NCBI GenBank assembly: GCA_964606855.1
Contig: CAZSHM010000035.1
Span: 1 to 19,414 of the forward strand
DNA: 19,414 nucleotides
Origin: UBA7185 sp964606855
GTDB lineage: Bacteria; Bacillota; Peptococcia; Peptococcales; Peptococcaceae
Direction: 5' to 3'
In this document: piece after piece, positions 1-6,789 of the stretch
Layout of the letters: every line of letters begins with the position of its first letter
Numbering within the stretch: the stretch's first letter is position 1
Notes under the pieces: model-generated
The model's input: only the letters and a program-made list of their open reading frames with translations
Told to the model about the DNA's origin: nothing
The model's database searches: none
Translations under genes and position numbers: made by a program

Positions 1-205
1 CGACCGCCAGCGTGGTCCACTGCGGAGGCGTCACGGTAGGCTGCGCGCCCAGCAGAACCAGATCCTCCCTCTGTGCGCCCCGCTCCGCCAACTTTTTCAA
101 GTTTGGCATTTTCCCCTCATCCATATACTTCTTGCTCAAGCGGGGATCCATGCCGTCCACACCGACAACCATGAGTTTGGGGGACAATACTTCCTTGTTC
201 ATCAT
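1..205 (-). CDS. alkaline phosphatase superfamily (type I phosphodiesterase/nucleotide pyrophosphatase-like) protein, N-terminal part
   Basis: This gene starts inside the window and runs off its left edge, leaving 68 codons. I read the start as the ATG at 205, or the adjacent ATG at 202. The upstream sequence AGAAAGGAG is a good ribosome binding site. The protein begins MMNKEVLSPKLMVVGVDGMD, and VGVDGMDP matches the first metal-binding Asp region of the alkaline phosphatase/nucleotide pyrophosphatase superfamily. The later PNLKKLAERGA and TPPQWTT segments fit the family, where a Thr or Ser in the T-x-P-x-W/H-T region is the nucleophile. Such enzymes hydrolyse phosphomono- or diesters, or act as phosphopglycerate-mutase-like or sulfatase-like relatives. 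The substrate cannot be decided from this piece. It lies downstream of the SLC13-type permease on the same strand, about 207 bp away, so co-transcription is possible but unproven. Confidence 0.8.
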   Translation of the reverse strand, partial: MMNKEVLSPKLMVVGVDGMDPRLSKKYMDEGKMPNLKKLAERGAQREDLVLLGAQPTVTPPQWTTLAV

Positions 206-280
206 CGATCTTCGACTCCTTTCTGTCATGAAACCTTCGAGACTGGAACCGCATATGCGGATGCACCTACTCTGCCATAG

Positions 281-440
281 AACCCTATCTTCATCCCGCA
301 GCGACCGTTTATCCAAACACTACCATGGAATACGGAGGGATACGGAATTCCGGAATAGAGAATTCCGATCAAAAACCTAACATGAATCCTGTATTCATCC
401 CGCAGCGATCGTTTACCCAAACACTACCATGGAATACGGA
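281..440. repeat. two 56-bp direct copies of the permease 3' end, 104 bp apart
   Basis: Positions 281-336 and 385-440 match at about 51 of 56 bases. The strongest core, 290-336 against 394-440, differs at two bases in 47. The right copy contains the last codons and stop of the SLC13-type permease (413-440). The left copy lies in the downstream spacer and still reads, on the minus strand, as PYSMVVFG followed by TAA, with GGG changed to the synonymous GGA. Just right of the left copy is an extra stretch of about 25 bp carrying GGAATTCC-type palindromes, including an inverted repeat CGGAATT/AATTCCG with an 11-nt loop. The pattern suggests a duplicated gene end or the scar of a lost tandem paralogue. 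Confidence 0.8.
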
Positions 441-1843
441 ATTCCGATCAAAAGAAGGAAGAATAACAGAATCGGAACGACCATGGCGCCATATTTCATC
501 AAATCCGTCGACCGGACAAAATCTGTTCTGGTAAATGCCGCGGCGGACATCACACTCGCACCGGGCGTGCAGATGGCCAGCTGACAGGTCATGAACATCA
601 GATACATCGTCCCCGCGGGGGAAGCGCCGATGGCATTGAAGAACGAGATCACAAACGGCATTACCACGATCGTCAGCACCATGTTGTTCGCAAAATTTGT
701 GATGAGCGTGGTGGCGACCAAAATTCCGATAATGAATACCAGCGGGGACATCTGCGTCAGCGGATACAGCACGCCGGAGATCAGGGTTGCGATTCCCGTC
801 TCTTCCGCCGACATATACCCGGAGATAGCAGTGATATAGGCACACATCATGACCATATCCCACATCACGCCGTGGCGAGCTGTCTGCAGTTGAAACAGCG
901 GCGTCCCATCATCCCGTTTCAGAAAGAACATGGCCAAAATACAGAGTAAGTCCCCGCCAAAAAAGGTCATCTGCGCACTAAATCCGTACAGGGGGCCTAA
1001 GAACGGCATAGAGCCCGCCAGATTGAACAGCAGCATCAGTGCAAAGCAGATCAGAGCCTTTTTCTGTGCCGACGTTGCAGGCTTTTGCTCGCCCAGTGTT
1101 TCCTCCGTCAAGTTTTTCAGCGGCGTCGCGTCCGCGCGGAAGATATACCGCATGACTAGGACATAGATGATCGTCATGATGAAGCCAAGCGGCATCTGGA
1201 ACAAAATGAACTGCACCATATTGACCATGCTCTGTGTGAGTGTCTGATAGACATTGATGAACAGGATGGCCTGCCCCATGTACGGGAAGACGACCTGCCC
1301 CATGCTGATCGTGTACACAACACCGATAATCATCAGCGTGCCCATTTTGCTAAAGGCCGGGATCCCCGCTTTTTTCATAATCGCGATAATGAATTCCAAG
1401 CTGATTACGATCATCAGCGGCGCGCCAAAGTTGCCCAAGATGAAACAGGTGAACAGCAGCAGCCAAACCATCAGCCATGGTTTCCCCAAGAAAATCTTGG
1501 CGCGCAGCAGCTTGTCAATAATCCAGTTTACGGCGCCGACCTCGTTCAGTACCCCGAGAACCATAAAGATGAAAAGCATCCCTATGACGGTCGTATTGCC
1601 AAACCCTGCCGCAATCGCTTTGTCCATCCCTATTGCACAGCCCAGGCTCAAGAACGCGACCACGCAGGGAAGGAACATGTCGACGGTGATCCACCCATAG
1701 ATCGCAGCCAAAAAACCTCCAACGATCCACATCCCCAACTTTGTCAGCCCGCCAAAAGGCGGCAGAAGCTGAAATCCAAAGGCAATGATCAGCATGATAA
1801 TGCAGTGGATGTACTTTGTATTGCGTTTTTTCACTTCCTCCAT
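413..1843 (-). CDS. SLC13/DASS-type anion (dicarboxylate-like) permease
   Basis: This is a 476-residue, very hydrophobic integral membrane protein, likely with 10-12 membrane segments. Length and pattern fit the SLC13/divalent-anion:Na+ symporter group within the ion transporter superfamily. Two helix-hairpin-like regions can be seen: FILGNFGAPLM near residues 134-144 and LITNFANNM near 380-388. The second resembles the Ser/Asn-Thr substrate and sodium motif of the family in sequence position, though not exactly. The open frame reaches a GTG at 1855, but I prefer the ATG at 1843 because GGTGGAGG sits just ahead of it. Substrates in this family include succinate, malate, citrate, sulfate and tartrate; which one applies here is unknown. 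The TAXI operon lies divergently upstream. Its leader contains a terminator-like hairpin (1953-1992), which suggests control by read-through. The 3' end is partly duplicated downstream. By eye its base composition is less GC-rich than the genes to the right. Confidence 0.85.
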   Translation of the reverse strand: MEEVKKRNTKYIHCIIMLIIAFGFQLLPPFGGLTKLGMWIVGGFLAAIYGWITVDMFLPCVVAFLSLGCAIGMDKAIAAGFGNTTVIGMLFIFMVLGVLNEVGAVNWIIDKLLRAKIFLGKPWLMVWLLLFTCFILGNFGAPLMIVISLEFIIAIMKKAGIPAFSKMGTLMIIGVVYTISMGQVVFPYMGQAILFINVYQTLTQSMVNMVQFILFQMPLGFIMTIIYVLVMRYIFRADATPLKNLTEETLGEQKPATSAQKKALICFALMLLFNLAGSMPFLGPLYGFSAQMTFFGGDLLCILAMFFLKRDDGTPLFQLQTARHGVMWDMVMMCAYITAISGYMSAEETGIATLISGVLYPLTQMSPLVFIIGILVATTLITNFANNMVLTIVVMPFVISFFNAIGASPAGTMYLMFMTCQLAICTPGASVMSAAAFTRTDFVRSTDLMKYGAMVVPILLFFLLLIGIPYSMVVFG

Positions 1844-1952
1844 GATATCCTCCACCTTTCGAGGTACCGTGCCCGCAGCGAGTCCTTCCTGCTTGGGCGC
1901 CCGCGCAGGGACGATGTCCTTCGCATGTAAAAATCATAGTTTTAGAGGAGGT

Positions 1953-1992
1953 AAAAAAAAGACTATATAGCCCATTGTCTGGGAATATAGTC
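1953..1992 (-). terminator. hairpin plus T8 in the leader of the SLC13-type permease
   Basis: On the minus strand an 8-bp stem, GACTATAT paired with ATATAGTC (1985-1992 with 1961-1968), encloses an inner CCCA/TGGG pairing with a 5-nt loop. Eight T residues follow (A-run at 1953-1960 on the plus strand). This is the form of a rho-independent terminator. It points toward the permease, whose start lies 110 bp downstream. No T-run follows the hairpin on the plus strand. The stop codon of the small leader ORF lies within the stem. It could end a small transcript, or act as an attenuator deciding read-through into the permease gene. Confidence 0.75.
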
Positions 1993-2196
1993 ACTAAATA
2001 TGGCATATCGGTGTTGCAAAAACCCTATGTAGAAAAAGTATACTTTTTTGCGCATTCTGGCCAAAAGGCCCCTGGATCCCGCTGCCAATCCTCCGGCGGG
2101 CCGGAATGTCAGCGCCTTGCGCGGACGCCCGCCCGCACATTCGCCGGAAAAGGGCGCTATCTCCGCGGCCTTCCTCTGTGCAGCATAGGCATTCAT
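1963..2196 (-). CDS. possible 77-aa leader ORF ahead of the SLC13-type permease
   Basis: A short frame opens at an ATG (2196) directly after GGGGAGGGAG, a purine-rich stretch that can act as a ribosome binding site. It stops at a TAG (1963-1965) inside the terminator stem. The product would begin MNAYAAQRKAAEIAPF and end YIPRQWAI. The middle is basic and GC-biased; the last 30 residues are aromatic and basic (RKKVYFFYIGF). I recognise no family. Its support comes from context: a good promoter about 65 bp upstream (2261-2289), a ribosome binding site, and a terminator at its end. It could be a leader peptide, a small protein, a decayed gene remnant, or a chance frame inside a non-coding leader RNA. 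Confidence 0.3.
   Translation of the reverse strand: MNAYAAQRKAAEIAPFSGECAGGRPRKALTFRPAGGLAAGSRGLLARMRKKVYFFYIGFLQHRYAIFSDYIPRQWAI
2033..2048. promoter_or_regulatory. perfect 16-bp palindrome, possible protein-binding site
   Basis: AAAAAGTATACTTTTT is a perfect palindrome in the leader between the leftward promoter and the terminator hairpin. It may bind a dimeric regulator, or contribute to RNA folding in the permease leader. It also falls inside the possible small ORF, so it may be incidental. Confidence 0.3.
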
Positions 2197-2260
2197 CTCC
2201 CTCCCCGCTTCTAAAAAAGGTCTCCGCTCTCTGCCACAAACACAATGCGATACAATTCTC

Positions 2261-2289
2261 ATTATAAGCATTGGCTTATACCTTGTAAA
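2261..2289 (-). promoter_or_regulatory. sigma-70-type promoter firing leftward toward the SLC13-type permease
   Basis: On the minus strand, TTTACA (2289-2284) and a perfect TATAAT (2266-2261) are separated by exactly 17 nt. Transcription would start near 2254, giving a leader of about 410 nt before the permease ATG at 1843. That leader contains the small ORF and the terminator hairpin. An inverted repeat overlaps the -10 and spacer. Confidence 0.65.
2263..2280. promoter_or_regulatory. operator-like inverted repeat over the leftward promoter
   Basis: TATAAGC and GCTTATA form a perfect 7-bp inverted repeat around a 4-nt centre (ATTG). It covers part of the -10 and most of the spacer of the leftward promoter, a position typical of a repressor operator. 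It lies about 140 bp upstream of the rightward promoter, so one regulator could also influence the TAXI operon. No regulator gene is visible in the window. Confidence 0.5.
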
Positions 2290-2419
2290 ACAATAATTTA
2301 TGGTTTTCGGCGGATCCCGCAACAGAAACTTGTGAACGCCTGTCGTTCGAGACTCCCGCCGGAGCGAACAGTTCAGAAACTTCCCCGCCAAATCTGTCCT
2401 GCAATTTACGATTCGGATA

Positions 2420-2448
2420 TTTACAGTCCCGAAAAGATTTGCTATGAT
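2420..2448 (+). promoter_or_regulatory. sigma-70-type promoter of the TAXI TRAP operon
   Basis: TTTACA (2420-2425) and TATGAT (2443-2448) are separated by exactly 17 nt. The expected start near 2455 gives a short leader of about 38 nt, with AGAGGAG at 2476-2482 ahead of the ATG at 2493. The -35 hexamer and spacing are identical to those of the divergent promoter at 2261-2289. Confidence 0.7.
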
Positions 2449-2492
2449 AGTAGTGTACGTTTCATCAAATTTTTGAGAGGAGATAGGGAACT

Positions 2493-3521
2493 ATGATGAA
2501 AAAACACAGAAAAGCAGTGGCGCTGTTCACCGTGCTGCTGCTGGTCGCGTTCTGCCTGGCCGGCTGCGGCGGCGGCGGGCAGGATCAGCAGGATCAGGGA
2601 CAGGCCCAGCAGGAAGGAACAGAGACAAGACTGATCTTCGCCTCCGGCGGCACCTCCGGCACCTACTACCCGGTAGCGGGCGCCATCGCACAGGTCTGGA
2701 ACAACAACATTGAAGGGCTGACGGTCGACGTGCAGGCCACCGGCGCATCCGCCGAAAACCTGAATCTGCTGAACACCGATCAGGCCGAGATCGCCATTGT
2801 GCAGAACGACGTGATGTCCTACGCCTACAACGCGACCGAGGGCTTCTCCGATGTCGAGCCGAACACCGGCTTCCTGACGATCGGCACCCTCTATCCGGAA
2901 GTCTGCCAGCTGGTGGTTGACGCCAGCGCCGGCATCAACTCCGTCGCGGATCTGAAAGGGAAAGCCGTCTCCATCGGCGCGCCCGGCAGCGGTGTGGAAT
3001 CCAACGCCAAACAGATTCTGGCCGCGGCGGGTCTCTCCCTGGACGACATCACTGTGCACAATCTGGACTTCGCGGAATCCGCCAACGCCATCAAGGACAA
3101 GTCCATCGCGGCCGCGTTTGTGACCGCCGGTGCGCCGACCACCGCCATCACGGAGTTGGCGACCACCAACGACATCGAGATTCTCTCCTTGGACGAGGCG
3201 CTCGTGGACCAGCTGTGCAACAGCTATGACTTCTACACCCCGTACACCATCGCAGCCGATGTCTACGGCACGGATCATGACAGCCTGACGGTCGCCATCA
3301 AGGCCACCATCGTTGTCAAGGACGACATGGATCAGGATCTGGCCTACAACCTGACCAAGACCCTGTTCGAGAATCTGGACGCCGTGGCGGCTGCCCACGA
3401 CAAGGGCAAAGAGATGAGCCTGGAAGGCGCGCTGGAAGGTGTATCCGTACCGTTGCACCCCGGCGCTGCGCAGTACTATGAAGAGTGCGATCTGTCCGTC
3501 GATCAGCTCCTCGCCGAGTAG
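2493..3521 (+). CDS. TAXI family TRAP transporter solute-binding lipoprotein
   Basis: The 342-residue protein is the extracytoplasmic receptor of a TRAP transporter of the TAXI class. The N-terminus is a lipoprotein signal: basic MMKKHRK, a hydrophobic stretch, and lipobox LAGC with the lipidated Cys at residue 25. A Gly/Gln-rich linker follows. The mature domain opens with RLIFASGGTSGTYYPVAGAI, the characteristic TAXI start. Further family features are GLTVDVQATGASAENLNLL and DLKGKAVSIGAPGSGVE. TAXI receptors deliver substrates such as glutamate, 2-oxoglutarate or other organic acids to the fused permease; the substrate here is not evident. The ATG at 2493 follows AGAGGAG with suitable spacing; a second ATG comes immediately after. 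It is the first gene of a three-gene operon, with its own promoter just upstream. Confidence 0.95.
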   Translation: MMKKHRKAVALFTVLLLVAFCLAGCGGGGQDQQDQGQAQQEGTETRLIFASGGTSGTYYPVAGAIAQVWNNNIEGLTVDVQATGASAENLNLLNTDQAEIAIVQNDVMSYAYNATEGFSDVEPNTGFLTIGTLYPEVCQLVVDASAGINSVADLKGKAVSIGAPGSGVESNAKQILAAAGLSLDDITVHNLDFAESANAIKDKSIAAAFVTAGAPTTAITELATTNDIEILSLDEALVDQLCNSYDFYTPYTIAADVYGTDHDSLTVAIKATIVVKDDMDQDLAYNLTKTLFENLDAVAAAHDKGKEMSLEGALEGVSVPLHPGAAQYYEECDLSVDQLLAE

Positions 3522-3542
3522 ACGGTCTCTCCCGGCAATCCC

Positions 3543-4034
3543 ATGATCGCCAAAAAAAATGCCGCAGCCACAGTCCTTGTGGTTGCGGTTATTTTAGCGA
3601 TGACTGCCCTATCCTGGAGCGGTTTTTCCAGAGGCACGGTACGGTATCTGGAGATGGCCGATCTCGACACGGGGGAGATCTACCTGCGGCAGCCGCTGCC
3701 GGAGGACGGCGTGTTCTGCGTCTCCTTCCTGCACTCTGTCAATAAGACCAATGTGGAAGAGTACTATCAGGCCGAGGGAGACGACATCTATCTGATCCGC
3801 TGCCGCTACCGTTCCTTCGGCGCCGGTGTCGCGACGGAGATCGCTCCCGGGCAGACGCTGCGCTACGATGACGAGGGCTATATGATCATCGACAAGATAC
3901 ACACACTCCTGCCCGAGCTGGTCTACAAGGTCGGCACCGTCAGCGATCCGCTCATACATATCGGCACAGAATCCTGGCATATGAACCGGCTGGCCCCTCC
4001 TCTGACCAGCGTCCGTTTCACCATCCAGCGATAG
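3543..4034 (+). CDS. DUF1850 family protein of a TAXI TRAP operon
   Basis: A 163-residue protein with one N-terminal membrane segment (about residues 9-27) and an external soluble part. The segments CVSFLHSVNKTNVEEYY, FGAGVATEI and LIHIGTESW match the DUF1850 family, in which F-x-H-S-V and G-A-G are typical. DUF1850 proteins are commonly encoded between, or next to, TAXI receptors and fused TRAP permeases, and that is the arrangement here. Their biochemical role is not established; an accessory role in receptor or permease function is a guess from context. The gene begins 22 bp after the receptor stop. No strong ribosome binding site precedes the ATG at 3543, so translation may depend on coupling to the gene before it. 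Confidence 0.85.
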   Translation: MIAKKNAAATVLVVAVILAMTALSWSGFSRGTVRYLEMADLDTGEIYLRQPLPEDGVFCVSFLHSVNKTNVEEYYQAEGDDIYLIRCRYRSFGAGVATEIAPGQTLRYDDEGYMIIDKIHTLLPELVYKVGTVSDPLIHIGTESWHMNRLAPPLTSVRFTIQR

Positions 4035-4155
4035 GGATTGTCCGTGGCGGTAGGTACCGGAGCGGCAGGAACGGGAGCTACCCCGTTTCCCGGCGGCCCG
4101 AGCAAGCATTTCCACGCAAAATCTCGGCAAAATCTCGACGGAAAGGAGTTTTCCC

Positions 4156-6174
4156 ATGGACGAAACAAACGAAAAAGGTCTCGGAGGAGCGCCGGAAGAT
4201 GCCCCGCAGCCGGAGCCGGCAGAAGAAGAGCTGGAACACATCTCCGCCGAAGAAGTCAACGAGATCATGGCCAAGTACGACCGTGAGTCGGCCACCCGGA
4301 TTTTTTCCGGCAAAAAGAAGCTGCTCATCCGGGCGATGCTGATCGGTTTTACGCTGTTTGCCGTCGCCATCAACACGTTCATCCATCTCAACGCGCAGGT
4401 ACACAGAGCGCTGTTTATCGCACTGATTCTCTTTCTGGCCTATCTGCTCTATCCCGCGCGCAAAAACGCGCCCAAGAACACGAACAGCATCCCCTGGTAC
4501 GATCTCCTCCTGGCGGTCGTCAGCGCGGCCTCGTTCCTCTATATGGCGCTCAACTACCGGCAGCTGGTCAGCCAGGCCGGCGCCTACACGACGTTCGACG
4601 TGGCCGTAGCCATCGTCGCGATTCTTCTGCTGATGGAGGCCTGCAGGCGGGTCGTCGGACTGCCCATCCTGGTGGTGGTCGGCTGTTTCATCGCCTACGC
4701 CTTTCTCGGCAACTACATCCCGGGCTATTTCGGGCACCGGGGCTTTGACATCCCGCGCATCGCCACGCACCTGTACTTCACCACGGAGGGCGTGATCGGC
4801 ACGCCGCTGGCCGTCTGTTCGACCTTTATCTTTCTCTTTATTCTCTTCGGCGCTTTTCTGGAGCGCACCGGCATCGGCCAGTTCTTTATCGATATCGCCA
4901 ACAGCATCGCCGGGAAAGCCACCGGCGGCCCGGCCAAAGTGGCCGTCATCGCCAGCGCCCTGCAGGGCACGATCACCGGCAGCTCCGTGGCAAACACCGT
5001 GAGCTCCGGGAGTTTTACCATCCCCATGATGAAGAAGATGGGCTACCGCCCGGAATTTGCTGCGGCCGTGGAGGCCGCCGCCTCCACGGGCGGGCAGCTC
5101 ATGCCGCCGATCATGGGCGCGGCCGCCTTCCTGATGTCGGAGATGACGGGCATCCCCTACTCCAACATCATCATCGCAGCGATCATTCCCGCGCTCCTCT
5201 ACTTCTCGGGCATCATGATCATGGTGCATCTGGAGGCGAAGCGCTACGGCCTGAAAGGCCTGCCGCCGGAGGAGATCCCGAACTTCTTTAAGCTGCTGTT
5301 CGGCTACTGGTATCTGCTGATTCCCATCGTCGTCCTGGTGGTGATGATGATGACCGGCTTCACGCCCGCCCGCTCCGCGATGGTGGCCATCGTGCTGTCC
5401 GTCGTGGTCAGCGCCTTCCGCAAGGAGACGCGGATGAATTTCCAGACCTTCCTGGGCGCGCTGGAAGCCGGCGCGCGCAACATTCTCGGCGTGGGCATCG
5501 CCTGCGCGGTGGCCGGAATGATCGTGGGCATCGTGACACTGACCGGCATCGGCCTCAAGCTGGCCAACGGCCTTCTGGCACTCTCGGGCGGCCACATCCT
5601 GCCGGCGCTCTTCTTCACGATGATCGCCTCCATCATCCTGGGCATGGGCGTTCCCACCACGGCCAACTATGTCATCATGGCGACCATCACGGCGCCGATC
5701 GTGATGCAGCTGGGCGTAGATCTCCTGCCGGCACACATGTTCGTCTTCTACTTCGGCATCGTGGCGGACATCACCCCGCCGGTGGCGCTGGCCGCCTACG
5801 CGGGATCCGCCATCGCCCACAGCAATCCGCTGCGAACGGGGGTACAGGCGACCAAGCTTGCCATAGCCGCCTTCATCATCCCCTATGTCTTTGCCCTCAA
5901 TCCGGCGCTCCTGGCCATCGGCGCGGAGCCGCTGGATATCGTGGTCGCGACCGTCACCGCGCTCGGCGGGATGGCCGGCGTCGCCGCCGGCGTCGAGGGG
6001 TACGTCTTCTGCAAGATGCATCCGCTCGTCCGGATTGTCTCGCTGATCGGCGGTCTGATGCTGATCGTGCCGGGCTTGACCACCGACATCGTCGGCCTGA
6101 TCCTGGTGCTGGGCGTCTTCGCCTTCCAGAAATTCTTGTCCGACAAGGCCCGCAACGGCGTCATGCCGGCCTGA
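4156..6174 (+). CDS. TRAP transporter permease, 4TM/12TM fusion (DctQ-DctM type)
   Basis: A 672-residue polytopic membrane protein that moves the substrate captured by the TAXI receptor, normally driven by a sodium or proton gradient. About 55 hydrophilic, acidic residues precede the first membrane segments. The N-terminal third corresponds to the small DctQ-like subunit and the rest to the large DctM-like subunit, fused as usual for TAXI systems. Family-typical stretches include GSSVANTVSSGSFTIPMMKK, EAAASTGGQLMPPIMGAAAF, LGMGVPTTANYVIMATI and GIVADITPPVALAAYAGSAI. The ATG at 4156 follows GGAAAGGAG. A 121-bp spacer with no recognisable gene separates it from the DUF1850 gene; it holds a short direct repeat, CAAAATCTCG, twice just before the ribosome binding site. 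The gene ends the operon, with a strong terminator 68 bp downstream. Confidence 0.95.
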   Translation: MDETNEKGLGGAPEDAPQPEPAEEELEHISAEEVNEIMAKYDRESATRIFSGKKKLLIRAMLIGFTLFAVAINTFIHLNAQVHRALFIALILFLAYLLYPARKNAPKNTNSIPWYDLLLAVVSAASFLYMALNYRQLVSQAGAYTTFDVAVAIVAILLLMEACRRVVGLPILVVVGCFIAYAFLGNYIPGYFGHRGFDIPRIATHLYFTTEGVIGTPLAVCSTFIFLFILFGAFLERTGIGQFFIDIANSIAGKATGGPAKVAVIASALQGTITGSSVANTVSSGSFTIPMMKKMGYRPEFAAAVEAAASTGGQLMPPIMGAAAFLMSEMTGIPYSNIIIAAIIPALLYFSGIMIMVHLEAKRYGLKGLPPEEIPNFFKLLFGYWYLLIPIVVLVVMMMTGFTPARSAMVAIVLSVVVSAFRKETRMNFQTFLGALEAGARNILGVGIACAVAGMIVGIVTLTGIGLKLANGLLALSGGHILPALFFTMIASIILGMGVPTTANYVIMATITAPIVMQLGVDLLPAHMFVFYFGIVADITPPVALAAYAGSAIAHSNPLRTGVQATKLAIAAFIIPYVFALNPALLAIGAEPLDIVVATVTALGGMAGVAAGVEGYVFCKMHPLVRIVSLIGGLMLIVPGLTTDIVGLILVLGVFAFQKFLSDKARNGVMPA

Positions 6175-6241
6175 GCCGGCGCTTGCGCGGGCCAGACCGG
6201 CCCCGCCGTGCAAACATCGGCGCAGCACGGTCTTTGCACGC

Positions 6242-6278
6242 AAAAAGGGCTGCCGCATTGAGCGGCAGCCCTTTTTTT
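6242..6278. terminator. bidirectional rho-independent terminator between TRAP and ridA operons
   Basis: A perfect GC-rich stem, GGGCTGCCGC, pairs with GCGGCAGCCC around a short loop. Seven T residues follow on the plus strand, and five A residues precede it. It can therefore end the rightward TAXI operon, and the leftward run ending at ridA (stop at 6322). The A/T runs can extend the stem. It is the strongest terminator in the window. Confidence 0.92.
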
Positions 6279-6321
6279 GCGCGGTGTGGCAGATTCTCTC
6301 CGAGGCAGAGCCGAAGCCGCC

Positions 6322-6702
6322 TCAGCAATCGACGGCGACGGCCTCCACCTCCACCAGGACATCCTTTGGCAGGCGCGCTACCTCCACACAGGCCCTGGCG
6401 GGCGGGTTCTGCGGAAAATAGGTGCCGTAGACGGCGTTCACCGCGGCGAAATCCTCCATGTTCCGGAGGAAAACGCCGGTTTTTACGACCTGCTCCATGC
6501 GGAGGCCGGCGGCCTCCACCACAGCCTTGACATTCTCCATCACCTGCCGGGCCTGTGCCTCCACCGGGCCGGCGACGACGGCGCCGGTAGCCGGATCGAT
6601 CGGAATCTGCCCGGAAACGTACAGCGTATTGCCCGCCAGCACCGCCTGCGAATACGGCCCGATGGCCTGGGGCGCGCTGCCGGTTTGAACGATCTGTTTC
6701 AT
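6322..6702 (-). CDS. ridA: RidA family reactive intermediate (2-iminobutanoate/2-iminopropanoate) deaminase
   Basis: The 126-residue protein is the usual RidA (YjgF/YER057c/UK114) length. Members of the RidA subgroup form trimers and hydrolyse reactive enamine/imine products of PLP enzymes, protecting metabolism from 2-aminoacrylate. The N-terminal APQAIGPYSQAV, the VSGQIPIDPATG loop, and the C-terminal PARACVEVARLPKDVLVEVE signature are all present. Arg103 is the position that binds the substrate carboxylate, and an acidic residue lies near 118-120. The ATG at 6702 follows AAGGAGG at ideal spacing. It is the last gene of the minus-strand run and ends 44 bp before the shared terminator. Confidence 0.95.
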   Translation of the reverse strand: MKQIVQTGSAPQAIGPYSQAVLAGNTLYVSGQIPIDPATGAVVAGPVEAQARQVMENVKAVVEAAGLRMEQVVKTGVFLRNMEDFAAVNAVYGTYFPQNPPARACVEVARLPKDVLVEVEAVAVDC

Positions 6703-6789
6703 TGTGTTTTCCTCCTTAAAAACGATTGACCCTGCGCACAGAACCTGCGGGCCACTGTGCCCGCCGCCGCGGCGCGGGTTCGGGGCCCC

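Noticed and set aside
2442..3458. 338-codon minus-strand open frame
   Set aside because: It is antisense to the TAXI receptor gene, which has a lipoprotein signal, a promoter and family motifs.
4035..4155. Spacer in the TRAP operon as a possible small gene or attenuator
   Set aside because: There is no convincing ORF, and hairpins are weak (only GGTA/TACC-type pairing) with no T-run; only the ribosome binding site for the next gene is clear.
4078..6258. 726-codon minus-strand open frame
   Set aside because: It is antisense to the TRAP permease, with His/Asp/Gly-rich low-information sequence.
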